From the NCBI GenBank assembly GCA_036971475.1, contig JBAIZL010000058.1, forward strand, positions 1,474,001 to 1,538,000: a stretch of 64,000 nucleotides of DNA, written 5' to 3'. How positions within the stretch are numbered: position 1 is the first letter of the stretch; each line of letters begins with the position of its first letter. A model generated the notes under the pieces. The model saw only the letters and a list, made by a program, of their open reading frames with translations. It was not told where the DNA came from and searched no databases. A program made the position numbers and the translations under genes. This stretch comes from Prosapia bicincta (Eukaryota; Arthropoda; Insecta; Hemiptera; Cercopidae). Positions 32,791 to 44,916 of the stretch are shown piece by piece.

Positions 32791-35700
32791 CTAGAGTATA
32801 CTAATTTAATTTTTAACGTTTTGAATTGTTCTCACTAGATGAGCTCTAATTAACATAATGTTACAAACAAACTCTTCTCTGCTGTTCCTCGCTAGGTAAA
32901 CTTCTTCCCGTTATTCCTAGTTGAAAAGGTAAATCAGAAAAATTTTTCCTGACCCACCCATTAACAGCCAAATTAAGGAACTCTTCTGCTTTTAAAATAT
33001 GAATTTTCTCTTTAAACTATAGTGTCCTATGCTTTTTAGTACCTGGATATCTTCCGCTTATTTCGAGATATGAAAACTTTTCGAAATAAATTAAAATTTA
33101 GTCTATGTCAGGGATTTGAGTTTGGTAGCTCATGACGTTACATAAATAAATGGAAAGCCAAAAACAAAGCTGTTTATATTCTGAGAGCATTGTCTGGTGT
33201 GTCCTTATAGCTGTAGGGAATGAAAGTCGACAGCGATTGTCGTCATTGCATTGCTGTTTCCATAGCGTTGCTTCACAACACTCAGTAACGTATTATTTAC
33301 ACGTCGTGGTTTTATCACGTTGCTATGGAAACTCCATTGTACGTTTGTGTACAATTTCTTGTAAACATTGTAAGCTTATAATAAAACTCCGTACAGAAAA
33401 TATTAGTTGCGTTGGCAGCCAGCAGATTACACGGCTGGAAACCTTGACACATTTAGGCCTAAAGACACAGGGGAGAATTGAATTAGTTCATTTAAACAAA
33501 TTTTTAAGCCTATCTGTCTAATTTGAAGACTTTCATAATCTTGATTGAAAAGTTAGGGGAACGCCTGTTAAGTCACAATTTATAGTAATGCAATAAAAAA
33601 CATAAGGTAAATATGATTTTACCTAAACCTAAAGAGAATAAACTAGTTTTTTTTAACAAACCTTCTGTCACTCTTAAAGAAACATTTAATGACCTTCAAA
33701 CCCAGATATAATTTTACGGTTTAAGGCGAAAGGTTTTACAACCTCTTGTACAACACAGCCTTTTATTTAGTCCACTTTTTATTGTACTGAGAAATGTAAC
33801 TTTTAATTTAATTATTTTATGAAGTTATTATTTGTTCTTGTTTAAATTGAAAAGATAAGTTAATCAGGGTTTCCGAATACTTTATTAAAAAAAAAAAAAC
33901 AATAGCAAGGGAATATGACAGGACATATAAACAGTAACAAAAACAATATTACTGTAATGTAATTAATACATTTAAAAAATAAAATCAAGGCAAAACATGT
34001 TTGCCTCTTTAATTTTTATGAATAATTTTAAAAGTATTAAACATTAAATAATTTTGCAGACTTAAATTTTAAAAAGCTTTCCAGAAACAATATGAATATA
34101 TAATTGCCAGGTGGTTCCCCTATGATATTGAGTTATATTAAGAAAACTAGGCTCGAGCGCGCGGATAATTCAATACTAAATTTCATACGAAAGGTGAGCA
34201 TATTTGTATACTATTCACATATGCTTTTGTATAGGAAAACAGTGTACAAAAGAAAGTTTTCAATTGTTGTTGACAAATTATTTAAACATGTTTTGGAGCA
34301 ATTTGACAAAGTTTTATAAAGTCATAAGAAATTATTTTAGGAATTAAATGAAAACTACTTCCAAGTACTTCTAGCCTAAAGAGTACTGTTCTTATAGGGA
34401 CATTATACTTGGCCAATGTTTTCCTGGGAAACTGATTAATCTTTCGGATGGGATAACAAACTTCCAAATTAAGAACTGACAGCAGGGAGCCGTCGGAGGC
34501 ATGCCAATGGTCGAAGCTTGTTGCGAATATGTCTTGTTCCAACGGCCAACCTATAATACACATCTTATCTGGCACGACCATTGCGTAAGTAGGCCGGAAG
34601 TCGAGGAGGCCAGATGCCCCCAGATCTACGCAGTACGGAATAGCAAGGCGTCGTAGAGGAAATGTTTTTGTTTTCGTTCCGTTAATTCATTCTTCAAAGT
34701 TATGCGCTCAGCTAATATATCTCTCGAACTTTTCTACTTTGCTCACGAATGTCGCCCAGATATTCCATTTAGGCTCCGAAATAGCTGTGCGGTTTGATTT
34801 TTTTGTACACATTTCCTCTACACTGAAAGATTCCCTAAACATATTTTTTTTTAAAAGGGCGAACTACTTACAAGGCGTGAAAATAACATTTTTAAAGCGT
34901 ATATTCTGTCATATGAGATGAGAATGGGAAATGAAGAAATATTCAAAACTATCATCTGCGTAAACAATTTCACTTTTATAAATGTATGAGATTCGGGTAA
35001 GTAGAATAAAGTGACGTCACCGTTGCACAGTTATAAGTCGGCAGAGTTCCTTACTTCGAACCAAAATCTAGAACAATATTTGCAATTTGGGTAGTACCAC
35101 TGCAGATCGTCCAATAAACCTTGAACTATGTGTTATAGGAAACCTCAACGCACAACTCGCTGAGGTTACATTTGAACTAAAAACAATAATTCGCTAGCAT
35201 CCATATCAAACTATATTGGACCAACATGTAAAATAGCTAGATGTAGACCAGGAGATAGAGCACCTCCTCACACCGACAAGCAAAAACATCAATAAACTAT
35301 ACCATCCAAATAGAAGTTACATAGTTTTACTTACTAAGTATTTTAAACTTACATTTGAAAAAACAGTACAAACCTATAAATTTTTTATTATAAAATAAGC
35401 ATGAACCCGGACAAAGTTTTCTTTTCGCCCAAAGAGTTTTGATTTTTTTATTATTTTCGGGGTTTTGGTCTCGGGAAATCTATTGGCACCGGTCCTAACC
35501 TCGGGAAAATTCGGAATTTCACCCCAGTGGCTCCTAGATTTTCTATGTTTTACTTATGGAACTCTACTTTTACCATCATCCAATCCCACGCACAACCGCA
35601 AAGAAGTATGGTATGAAGCTCTGAACAATCGTTCTAATACTCCACTACATGGTATTAAAATGTATTTATTTTGTGTACACAAAATGTGTTTATATTGTGT

Positions 35701-36098
35701 ATATAATAAATAATATATTTTGTATTTTACTTAATTAACTTACCATAAATGTTCTGTCTTTTCCAAACGAAGCTCGTCCTCCCGGTAATAAAAATACAAC
35801 TAAAACAATTACTCTATGACTTCGGTCGTAACAAGGTGACAAAGAGGACTAGAGAAAAATTCGGCTCTTTGTTAGCGTTAAAAAACAAACGGTCTTTTGG
35901 TTTTGGTATTTTCATACGCTCTAGGTAATATACTAGGTGTTCATACTAGGTAATATATTACAGAACACTGGCTTTAGCTACCTTTAATTTATTACAAACC
36001 CCTTAATGGCAGAGGCTACTCAAGATATGTCCAGGTGCACTGAACTTATACGGCCTCCAGGACAGTCTAAATTTTCTTTCATTCTAGTCTTGCAACTG
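32791..36098. other. Mostly single-copy AT-rich stretch, no supported gene
   Basis: A plus-strand frame at 33150-33521 (123 codons, ATG start) has no recognisable domain, and its composition does not persuade me. An inverted repeat lies at 33256-33332 (listed separately). A GC-richer block at about 34440-34660 has an unidentified minus-strand frame (34282-34581). An A-run is at 33889-33899. I see no confident splice-bounded exons. Confidence 0.5.
33256..33332. promoter_or_regulatory. Inverted repeat with X-box (RFX)-like sites
   Basis: GTTTCCATAGCGTTGC (33256-33271) and GTTGCTATGGAAAC (33319-33332) are near-perfect inverted copies 47 bp apart. The second fits the degenerate X-box pattern RYYNYYATRRNRAC bound by RFX factors. 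The first deviates at its last positions. Function is unproven. Confidence 0.3.
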
Positions 36099-36099
36099 T

Positions 36100-36745
36100 T
36101 TTATCACCATTGCCTGTTTTATCTAGTGACAATGGTCCCAAAAGGTAAAAGGTTATGTCATTGCTTGTTTTATCTAGTGAGAATGGTCCCAGAAGATACA
36201 GGGTTATGTCATTGCTTGTTTTATCTAGTGAGAATGGTCCCAGAAGGTAAAGGTATATACCATTGCTTGTTTTATCTAGTGAAATTGGTCCCAAAAGTAA
36301 AGGGTTATACTATTGCTGGTTTTATCTAGTGAGAATGGTCCCAGAAGACACAAGGTTATGTCATTGCTTGTTTTATCTAGTGAGAATGGTCTCAGAAGGT
36401 AAAGGGATATACCATTTCTTATTTTATCTAGTGAAAGTGGGCCCAAAATTTAAAGGGTTATACCATTGCTTGTTTTATCTAGTGAAAGTGGTCCCAAAAG
36501 GTAAATGGTTATACCATTGCTTGTTTTATCTAGTGATAATGGTCCCAAAAGGTAAATGGTTATGTCATTGCTTGTTTTATCTAGTGAGAATGGTCCCAAA
36601 AGGTAAAGGGTTATGCCATTGCTTGTTTTATCTAGTGAGAATGGTCCCAGAAGATAAAGGGTCATGTCATTGCTTGTTTTATCTAGTGAGACTGGTCGAA
36701 AAAGGTAAAGCGTTGTGTCATTGCCTGTTTTTATCTTTTGGTTGG
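36100..36745. repeat. 51-bp minisatellite
   Basis: About 13 copies of a unit containing ATTGCTTGTTTTATCTAGTG, AGAATGGTCCCA, GAAGGTAAAG and GGTTATGTC, spaced 50-51 bp (for example the ATTGCTTG anchor at 36161, 36212 and 36262). Being 17 codons long, the unit gives open 17-residue periodic frames on both strands, which I regard as incidental. Confidence 0.95.
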
Positions 36746-37203
36746 AGCGTGGGGAATTCACTTCTTGCTTCATCTTAACAATTGCTCTAGGTTTCAGTCA
36801 AATAAAAGGTCTTTGCAAAAACCATAACGAAGGTTGTAACAAACCATGGAGAAAGTATCAGATATGATTTGGGTAAGGGAAATATCGTTGTATAGTCTAA
36901 TGAGACAGCACGGAAGAGTGTGGAGTGCAACACTTCGAATTTGCACAACCTTCAAGGAGAGATAAAGGAAGTAGGTGTCCAGTACAAACATACCCTAAGG
37001 ATCATGAGACATTTCGAACGAGTCTGCCAGATTTTAATGGGTAAAGTGTACAGGAGGTAGGAACTAATTCATCGAGCTAGAATCTTGCATTCTTTAACTT
37101 CTTTACGTGCTTGAGCACTTGTCGTAACTAGAAAGGAACGATCCAACTCATTGAAACGTTTTTATGTTCCAATGTAGTCTCATTATACACTAATGTACTG
37201 GGG
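36746..37203. other. Spacer, nothing recognised
   Basis: No domain, element end or tandem repeat seen. Confidence 0.4.
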
Positions 37204-37680
37204 TTAGGGAATCCCCAGTCCCTTTATCCCACCTAGAAAATTAAATTTCTCCAGGTCATCTGGAGTCCTTATCAGTTCTTCAGTTAAAGAGAATTTCCGT
37301 TTACCAAGGTATTTTTTTAACTTTGGGAAAGGAGTGAAAGTCTGATGGGACCAAATCAGCCCAATAATGTGGGTGTGGTAATAGATGTTTGTCATGGATG
37401 AAATTGGTTCATATTAGCGCAGTAGTGTCTCGCAACTGTTTGACGAGTAATTTATCAGCAGAATTACTTTTCCGGGCGACTCTATTGCGGTTACTCGCTT
37501 TGATGGTTATGAGTCAACATTTTTCCGCTGCTTTGGCGGTAGCTTTATGTCTAGGAAATACTAATGGAGCTAAGTTTCATCTGTGGTCACAAATCGGCGG
37601 TGAAAATCTGTCATTTTATTCAGACATTTCCAATCTGTTGCGTTTATGATCTAGCGTTAAGAGTCCCGGGACTCATCTAT
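37204..37680 (-). pseudogene. Mariner-like transposase fossil
   Basis: Minus-strand pieces in order: GLLTLDHKRNRLEMSE (37670 downward; family pattern VPRLLT-D-K-R), a shifted FHRRFVTTDET that fits the mariner RFVTGDETW block around the first catalytic Asp (here directly followed by a stop instead of Trp), a fragment AIESPGKVILLINY (family SAGKV-IDYL), then PHPHYWADLVPSDFHSFPK (family HPPYSPDLAPSDYHLFP with the third Asp retained), and LKKYLGKRKFSLTEELI. Multiple stops and at least three frame changes make it non-functional. Mariner transposases insert at TA. I could not place the terminal inverted repeats. Confidence 0.8.
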
Positions 37681-39112
37681 AACTGGCGGACTTTAATAGC
37701 AGATACTTTGCTCATCTAAAATTCCATTGGGAAAACGCTGTATTCCTTACAGCAATTTTCTTCATGATGTTTTGAAATTTCCTGTCAAAACGTTTTCATG
37801 ATTCAATATATTTTAGCATTTAATTTAGTACGGTATCGATTGTTATTTGGATTAAGAAGTATTAATAAAGAAGTAATATAAACAAAACATTTTAAACTCG
37901 ATTCCTACTTAGATAAAAAAAACAATTTTATTTTAGTTACTTTTTATTAAATAATTACAATTAATATAAATAAAGTAACATATTCTACTGCATATTCTAC
38001 TACATATTCTGTTAAAACAGCTGTTCTACCATATAACCTATAACATAAAATCAGCTGTTTTATGAAATCATGTTATCACTTATATTAACGCAAATGGAAC
38101 GAAATAACTGTATTGGATATATTGTCACATTTGTGAAACGTTTTTCATCTATATAAAACTAAAATTAATTCATTAAATTTAATTAATGAATTAATATTTG
38201 AAAAACTGTGTTAACATCAAGTGTCATCCAGTACAAGTTTAAAAAAAATTATTTGAACTTGAGTGGATAAATAATAAAAAAGTATTTTATTAACGATTGA
38301 AAATGTAAACAAGATATATATATATATATATATATAAAATTTTATATATAAGGAGCGTGTGAACTAATAGAAGGAATTGAAATAAACACATGTATTTGCA
38401 CGATTAGTTATTGAAAGTACAATGATTCGTACAAATTGAAGTACTATTTTTACTACGCAGTCACTAATCTTGTAACTACAAGTCAGGAGTTTCGGCTAAT
38501 GACTGATTCTTGACAAGTACTAAATATAAACGCTTTAGAAAATGTTCTTGACAACGTGTCAATGCACTGCGAGGTCAAAGCCGATCTCCCGCTGTGATTC
38601 CTTAGTAAGTAAAAATAGAAAGCCATTAGTTATACTTATAATCACTATGTAGAGAAATAAAAATGTATTAGTGTGATGTGACCTTCTCTGGCTTGTTATT
38701 TGTTTACTAATAAAAGTAGTCTTAGACAGGTTTTTATAGTAGCAATAAAAGCGAAAAGATTATTTAATTGTTGTTGGTCTCCCTTTTCACTCTTGTATTT
38801 ATCTGGAATTCACTTTTAAATATTTAAAAAATCAACAGTTTTATTTTTGTATTTTTTTTTTTATTTTGCTGTGCCCAACGTGTAAAATTTGCGAATTTGA
38901 TAATATTTGAAGTTTCTAAAGGTTAAACATTACTATTAGGCCTAATATTATCTATCCTGTTCGGATAGTTTTGAAATTTCTCACATCGAATCTTTCATAC
39001 TTTTGTATAAAATGACTAAAACTATAGATAACTTGACCATTTTTTAAAGTAACTGTGATGCTTCTATTGGTAACACTTGGGGAAATAAATACTACTTAAT
39101 GATGTTTTTTGC
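37681..39112. other. AT-rich single-copy stretch, no gene recognised
   Basis: It contains an AT microsatellite at about 38312-38336 and a small inverted repeat with CAGCTG cores near 38016-38062 (AAAACAGCTG and CAGCTGTTTTAT). No coding signal. Confidence 0.5.
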
Positions 39113-39215
39113 AGACGCATTTAGCACTATATTAGTGCATTGTTCAATGTTGTGAGTCACCGACATGAAAAATGCACTTATCTAGTGTGAAACGCGTCTG
39201 CTGAAAACCTCAGTA
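39113..39215. repeat. Fold-back repeat with ACGCGTCTG end
   Basis: GCAGACGC at the left pairs with GCGTCTGC at the right. Inside, ACTATATTAGTGCATTGTT pairs imperfectly with AAAATGCACTTATCTAGT, giving a hairpin of roughly 45-bp arms. Sequence to the right (AGTAAGTAGGTTTTTTGCC and beyond) is related to 40596-40680. Confidence 0.65.
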
Positions 39216-39434
39216 AGTAGGTTTTTTGCCAAATGTTATCAATTAAAAAAAAATTTTTAAATCCCAAAATGTGTAACACAAAAACTGAAAGTAATTATGT
39301 ATTGTTAAATGGGTATAGAACCTAAGTACTGTACGTATTTATCTCTCTTGAAGAAATCACATTTTTAAAATTGTTCGTGTTTGAAATGGGTGAAAATGTT
39401 TAACATTTCGTTTAAATACATCATGCGCGCGTGA

Positions 39435-39630
<196 letters not shown>

Positions 39631-39649
39631 AAATCATACCTTAGCTTTT

Positions 39650-40250
39650 AAGGGATTTACGTAGCAACTTAATACCCTTTTTACTGTATTACCTAAATTA
39701 ATATAAAATGCAAATTGTATAACAGACCCGTTGTTACAATGCCTTGAAATATTACTTGTAACATTTATTAATTATCACACCATAAGGAAGTAGTTAGGTT
39801 TTCCTACCAGTATTTAAGGATAGCGCAATTTTCCTACATACATGAAGGACACCAGTGATGGACTATTCGTATTTCCAGCAGATGATGTAACGTTCATACA
39901 CATGCTGCAGGATATCAACTTGTACAAGGAAAAAGTCTTTCATGCTTGAAATGACCTTGTCAGTTTGAATGACTTGTTATTAAATTATAAGAAATGAAAT
40001 GTTATCAGTTCAACAAGCGAGGGAATAAAGGACTGCAAATTGACTACTAAGGCTGCTTGTATTTTCTGGGTGGAGTGAAGCAACAAGGACGTTGTCAAGT
40101 GTTACATTGGAACAACCAATGGCAAACACAAGACTCTTTTCACAACGAATATGTCCATCATAAAACTGTAGCGCAGTTTAGAAACAGTGTAAATGTACTT
40201 AAGAACTCATGACGTAATATGTCTAACCCTGGAGATTTCATGCTCTATGC
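39650..40250. other. Spacer, nothing recognised
   Basis: Single-copy AT-rich sequence without a convincing frame. Confidence 0.4.
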
Positions 40251-40360
40251 CAGGTGTCTCCAACCTTTTTTACTCAAGGGCCACATCTAAAACGTCTGAA
40301 GAAAAGAGGGCCGGCAATATCTCAGGGCAGAAAGTCCAGCCCCCCCCCCTACACAAAAAC
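40251..40360. mobile_element. hAT-type non-autonomous element, left-end fragment
   Basis: CAGGTGTCTCCAACCTTTTT followed by ACTCAAGGGCCACATC and a GGGCCGG-AATAT-TCAGGGCAGAAAGTC segment is homologous to the first ~100 bp of the element at 40760-41131, after which similarity stops at a C-run. A truncated copy. Confidence 0.7.
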
Positions 40361-40544
40361 GTAACAGTAGAAAACTATGAGATATATAAACACCATAAAT
40401 ACTATCCACAACACATTCTAAATGAAAAACCACACTCACAATCAAATACTGAGCACATAATTAACAACTACTCTATGAACAATAACACACCACAGAACAG
40501 CAATACACCACAGACTCTCACCTACACAACACACCTGAGAAACA

Positions 40545-40680
40545 GTCTTGTCCGTGACTCGCAGCATTGAATAATGCGCTGACCTAGCTCAAAACGCGTC
40601 TGTAAGTATTGGTTTTTTTCCCAAGTTAGTAAAAAAAGTGTAATTTATACAAAAACCTCAAGATGTACAACACAAAAAAT
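40545..40680. repeat. Partial copy of the ACGCGTCTG repeat
   Basis: GACTCGCAGCATTGAATAATGCGC, CTAGCTCAAAACGCGTCTG and a following GTTTTTTTCCCAAG parallel the right half of 39113-39290, including a related AACACAAAAA tail. It looks like a solo half of the same element. Confidence 0.55.
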
Positions 40681-40759
40681 GCAGGTTTTATTATTAGATG
40701 TTTGTTGCTGTGGCTAGTACATTGCTTCTAGCTTTTGAACAATATATTGTATCCTAAGC

Positions 40760-41131
40760 CAGGGGTCTCCAACCTTTTTTATTCAAGAGCCAAATCGAAA
40801 ACTTTTGGAGGAAAGGGGGGGCCGGAAATATTTCAGGGCAGAAAGTCTAGCCCCCCTTATACATCCAATACGTTTTTTTCTATTCAAAAGCTCACTGATG
40901 GTTTTTGAGATTTTCTTGCTTAGTTTTTTACTTGTTTACAGCTAGCTTTACACTTATAGAGAAAAGATGTGGCAAGTGAGAGACGAATGCTGTACCCATA
41001 TTCAATGGTAAAAATGCTTAAAAGGAAATATATGACCAAATAATTTTTTTTCAGTATGCTAGCTTTCGCAGGCCGGTAAAATCTGTTCGCGAGCCGGATG
41101 TGGCCCGTGGGCCGTAGGTTGGAGACCCCGG
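40760..41131. mobile_element. hAT-type MITE
   Basis: The left end is CAGGGGTCTCCAACCTTTTT. The right end is GTAGGTTGGAGACCCCGG, an inverted match over about 15 bp with one difference at the very tip. Interior GAGCC-A-AT and GAGCCGGATGTGGCCC segments are sub-terminal inverted motifs. There is no coding capacity. I see no matching 8-bp duplication, so flanks or tips have changed. Confidence 0.75.
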
Positions 41132-42334
41132 CTTTGACCCCAGGGAATCTGTACCTGGGAAATTTTGAATTTTTCTAGAAGCGGTATGCAGTGTATTACT
41201 AACAGGGGCCAAAACTAGTTTGCAGCTTTCCCCTTTAAGAACTAACCGAGGCTGCAATACTGTGTTTGAAGCGATATTTTTGTTTAACATTTCTAATAAG
41301 AGAAGCAATTTTATCTCTAGCTTGCCTTAATGTACATATTATGCTAGGTTTTAGTATTCTATTTGATGTATATGAATATATGTAAATAACTCATATTATA
41401 CCTCACTTAACACAAACTGCGGGTTCTTTTGGATTCCATTCGACCTTGTATTTAAGAAGGCAAAACTGTGTACTTCTTGCTTTTCTCTTTGTTTGTCTCT
41501 TACAGTTATTATCCGATACTGTTTTAAAAATATTAGTTAATCACTAAAACTATTGGCTACTATTTACACTAGATTGATTTTGCTCCCCTTTGGTTGTTAC
41601 GTTTATAATTTTGTCTTTTGTTGTCTCTGGACCTTGCTACCCCTAGGGTTGCGCTCGTATGAGTACCTTAGGGGCGCTGAATAACAAATAGACTGATATG
41701 TATCGAAATCTTGTTGCTGTTCATGACGAGCTGGTTATGTATGGGACTGGATACGAGACTGATATGTATCACGAGACGTTAATATCTGCGAGAGAAGGCA
41801 GACTTTATTTGGTTCGAATACTTAAATACTTTAATACGCAGGTGATTAGATCACGTGGCACAATCACGAGTAACATCACGTGACTAGAGGTGATCGTGAC
41901 TCGGGAAGGTAAAATTTGAAGGTTACTTTATGACGTGTAGAAATCAACTTTTTAATTTCGCCTTCAATAGAATGGTAGGTTTGGATTTGTAGACTGTGAC
42001 ATAAGAACAATAGGGGGCCTGGGCGAAGTATGAGTTGCTGGCTGTAGGACGCCTTCAGAGGTAAATGTTGAGCACAAAGGACTGGGTAGCTTATTTAGCG
42101 AAGTGTCTTAGTTTCTAGTGGAAGTCTTTTTATTTTGTTCGCAAACATACAATTCACAGATTACACAGAACTTTTACTGAATGTAAAGTAAGAGAGGCGA
42201 ACGAACAATAAAATAAGGTTGTGTGTTTATTGAAAATAATTTCTAGACAAGGTGTTTATTTCATTATTAAAAACAATATGTTTTATCTTTAATAACTACA
42301 AGGTTTGTAAATCGGCACTTTCAATCACCATTTT
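41132..42334. other. Single-copy stretch, no gene recognised
   Basis: Short frames (for example 41698-41883) show nothing recognisable. No repeats. Confidence 0.45.
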
Positions 42335-43000
42335 GAAAACACCACTTTGGCATCGGCACATTGATATTGGCATCGACATATTGTTATCGACACATTGACA
42401 TAGGGATATCGGCATCGGCACTTTGACATCGGCACATTGGCATCAGCATATTGTTATCGACACATTGACATAGGCATATCGATATCGGCACTTTAACATC
42501 AGCACTTTGATATCGGCACATTGGCATCGGCATATTGTTATCGTCACATTGGCATCAGGATATCGGCATCGGCACTTTGACATCGGCACATTGGCATCAG
42601 CATATTGTTATCGGCACATTGACATCAGGATATCGGCATCGGCACTTTGACATCAGCACTTTGATATCGACACATTGGCATCGGCACATTGATATTGGTA
42701 TCAGCATATTGTTATCGACACATTGACATCGGGATATCGGCATCGGCACTTTGACATCAGCACTTTGATATCGGCACATTGGCATCAGCATATTGTTATC
42801 GGCACATTGACATCGGGATATCGGCATCGGCACTTTGACATTGGCCCTTTAACTGCGGCATATTGATATCGATATATTCTTTCGGCTCGTTTACAGCGGC
42901 ATATTGATATCGATATATTCTTTCGGCTCTTTTACAGCGGCACGTTGATATCACCACATTTACATCGACACTTTAACATCGGAACTTTGAGATCGCACGT
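42335..43000. repeat. 14-bp minisatellite
   Basis: About 45 units of 14 bp such as ATCGGCACTTTGAC, ATCGGCACATTGGC, ATCAGCATATTGTT and ATCGGGATATCGGC. The unit types recur in a fixed order, making a higher-order repeat of about five to seven units. The right end (after 42840) is more diverged and includes a ~58-bp duplicated block with GATATCGATATATTCTTTCG. Confidence 0.93.
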
Positions 43001-43034
43001 ACACTTACACACACACATGAACGCTTTCGCTCAC

Positions 43035-43085
43035 ATACATACACACACACGCGCGCGCGCGCGCACGCACATGCACACACACGCA
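43035..43085. repeat. (CA)n/(CG)n alternating tract
   Basis: ACACACACACGCGCGCGCG continuing into CACGCACATGCACACAC, an alternating purine-pyrimidine run of a kind known to favour Z-DNA. Confidence 0.85.
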
Positions 43086-43809
43086 CTATGATAGAAAGTA
43101 TTTACACTTGAATACTCTTATTTAAAAGAGCTTTAAGCACTTGTTACTTTAAAGTGATGTCTGTAGATGCCATCGCTAACGTCTAGTTTCATGGCAGAGG
43201 CCAGTAAACGTTTAATTGAAGCGGTTTAGTGAAAGTGCAATAAATAAAACTACTTGTGTTATTCGTACAAGCTACTTCCTGCGTTCAGAACAACTGAAAT
43301 ATTTGCTTGAGAAATTAGTAAATAGATTCTAAAATCAATTTGTACCAAATTTTTGAAATGAATGAAAATTTTCAGATGAATTATTTCATCATGAACCTTT
43401 ATAAAATTTTATGAATTTTAGCTTCACGAATTTTAACTGCGAATATTGATTTAAAACAGAAAAACATAATTCATTGTATGCAAATCCTCGTATGAAATTA
43501 ATACACGTTTTAACTTCAAAATTTGTGAGGACTACACTCCTTTCTCAGAGTGAATGTGTGATTGGTTGCATAACTTTAACTTATTATTTTCTGTTGTGTT
43601 ATGGACAGATTCCTCCACAAAATCAGTTTACATTTTCTCATATTCACTTAATTTATTAATAATAATATTTCTTATTAATATTTTTTAAATATTATTTTTT
43701 TACTATTTTAATAGTTATCTATTATGAAAAGAAGCATTGTTTATTCAAACAGAAAATATATTGTTGTAAATAGCAAATTGATAACGATGAAAACAGCAGT
43801 AGGTTTTTT
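43086..43809. other. Single-copy AT-rich stretch, no gene recognised
   Basis: No element or exon seen. Confidence 0.45.
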
Positions 43810-44150
43810 ATTTGCAGAGCACCACAGTGTAATTCTATTAATGTACAGTTTAATTCCATTAATTTCAAGAGTAACGTAATTAATTGCCAGTATAACTCCA
43901 TTAATTTTAAGTGTAACCATTGATTTTCATTGTAATTCCCTTAATTTGAAGTTTAACTCGATTAATTGGCAGTATATCTTTATTAATGTTCAATGTAATT
44001 CCCTAAATTTTCACTTTAATCTCTTTAATTTGAAGTGTAACTCGATTAATTGGCAGTAGGCCCTATATATTTATTAAGTTTTAATATAATTCCTTAAATT
44101 TTCAGTTTAATTCCATTAATTTGAAGTGTAACTCAATTAATTTGCATTAC
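43810..44150. repeat. Degenerate ~24-bp minisatellite
   Basis: Repeated motifs GTGTAACTCGATTAATTGGCA and GTTTAATTCCATTAATTTGAA alternate about 14 times with heavy drift. An older array than the others in the window. Confidence 0.75.
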
Positions 44151-44688
44151 TATTTAGTAAAAATAAAATTATTTTATAAAAAAATTTGCATTACTATTTA
44201 AGAAGTAAAATGAGAAAAAAAAAAACTATTATTTAAAGCTATTTACAAATGCAAATAACTAATATAAAAACAAGATAACCTAGATAGTTATTACTCAAAA
44301 TGTATTCAACTACATTTAAACATTAGACAAATAATTTATTAATTTAAAGATAATGAATATAGATTTCGTAATTATTATAGTCAATCCTAAAATGGAAAGT
44401 AATGAGACAGGCTTGATATTGTGGGAGCAGCGTTTACTTACGGCGATTTGGCATTTCCTGTTGCGTTTTCAAGGAAAGAATGTGTTGTGCAATGCACTCC
44501 AGTCAGTTGTGTTTGAAATTATAGCTGCAATTTTAGATTTGTCTATCGATTCAGATTAAACATTATTAATACATTGTTAGAAAAATAAACTTTAAAATGA
44601 ATTGTTCACGTTCTTGAAGGCAACAATTGTTTTAATGGAAACAACTCATAAATTGAAACCATTATAAGTATTTTTACACCGTAATGTT
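44151..44688. other. AT-rich stretch, no gene recognised
   Basis: A 68-codon plus frame at 44353-44559 has no recognisable content. Confidence 0.4.
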
Positions 44689-44916
44689 GTGTTAACACGT
44701 TTGTCAATCCTCTTTGCGATGTTCAATGTAAAACAGTTTGATCTGGCTTCTGTAATAGAACAATACCCGCGGATGGACGTAAGGTTCAAATGGCCTACAA
44801 ATAGAAAGTGGCGACCGGAGTGCAAACAAGTTGCAATGTCGCCATCCATTCAAGAACTGATCGACACCTGGGGCCACAATCCTTGTGTAACGTCTTGCGG
44901 GGATTTGTCGGTTTAG
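44689..44916 (+). other. Protein-like open stretch (unidentified)
   Basis: A GC-richer block carries a plus frame open for 75 codons to a stop at 44914-44916. It includes FDLASVIEQYPRMDVRFKWP and CKQVAMSPSIQELIDTWGHN. There is no ATG at the start, and a GTAAAACAG|TTTG context near 44727-44735 could be a splice acceptor. The minus strand is also open here (44646-44849). I cannot identify the product and do not claim it is a gene. Confidence 0.25.

Noticed and set aside
33150..33521. 123-codon plus-strand frame as a gene
   Set aside because: No domain, signal peptide or protein-like composition. Chance frames of this length occur. Only the inverted X-box-like pair was kept, at low confidence.
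36006..36778. Overlapping frames on both strands with 17-residue periodicity (CLFYLV and SLDKTSN motifs)
   Set aside because: By-product of the 51-bp tandem repeat. Both strands are equally open and there is no non-repetitive coding flank.
40193..40570. 125-codon plus-strand frame
   Set aside because: It runs across the left end of a hAT MITE and low-complexity CA/AC-rich sequence.
44390..44515. Possible minus-strand exon between ATTGCAG and GTAAGT
   Set aside because: All three frames of the would-be exon contain stops, and nothing else supports transcription.
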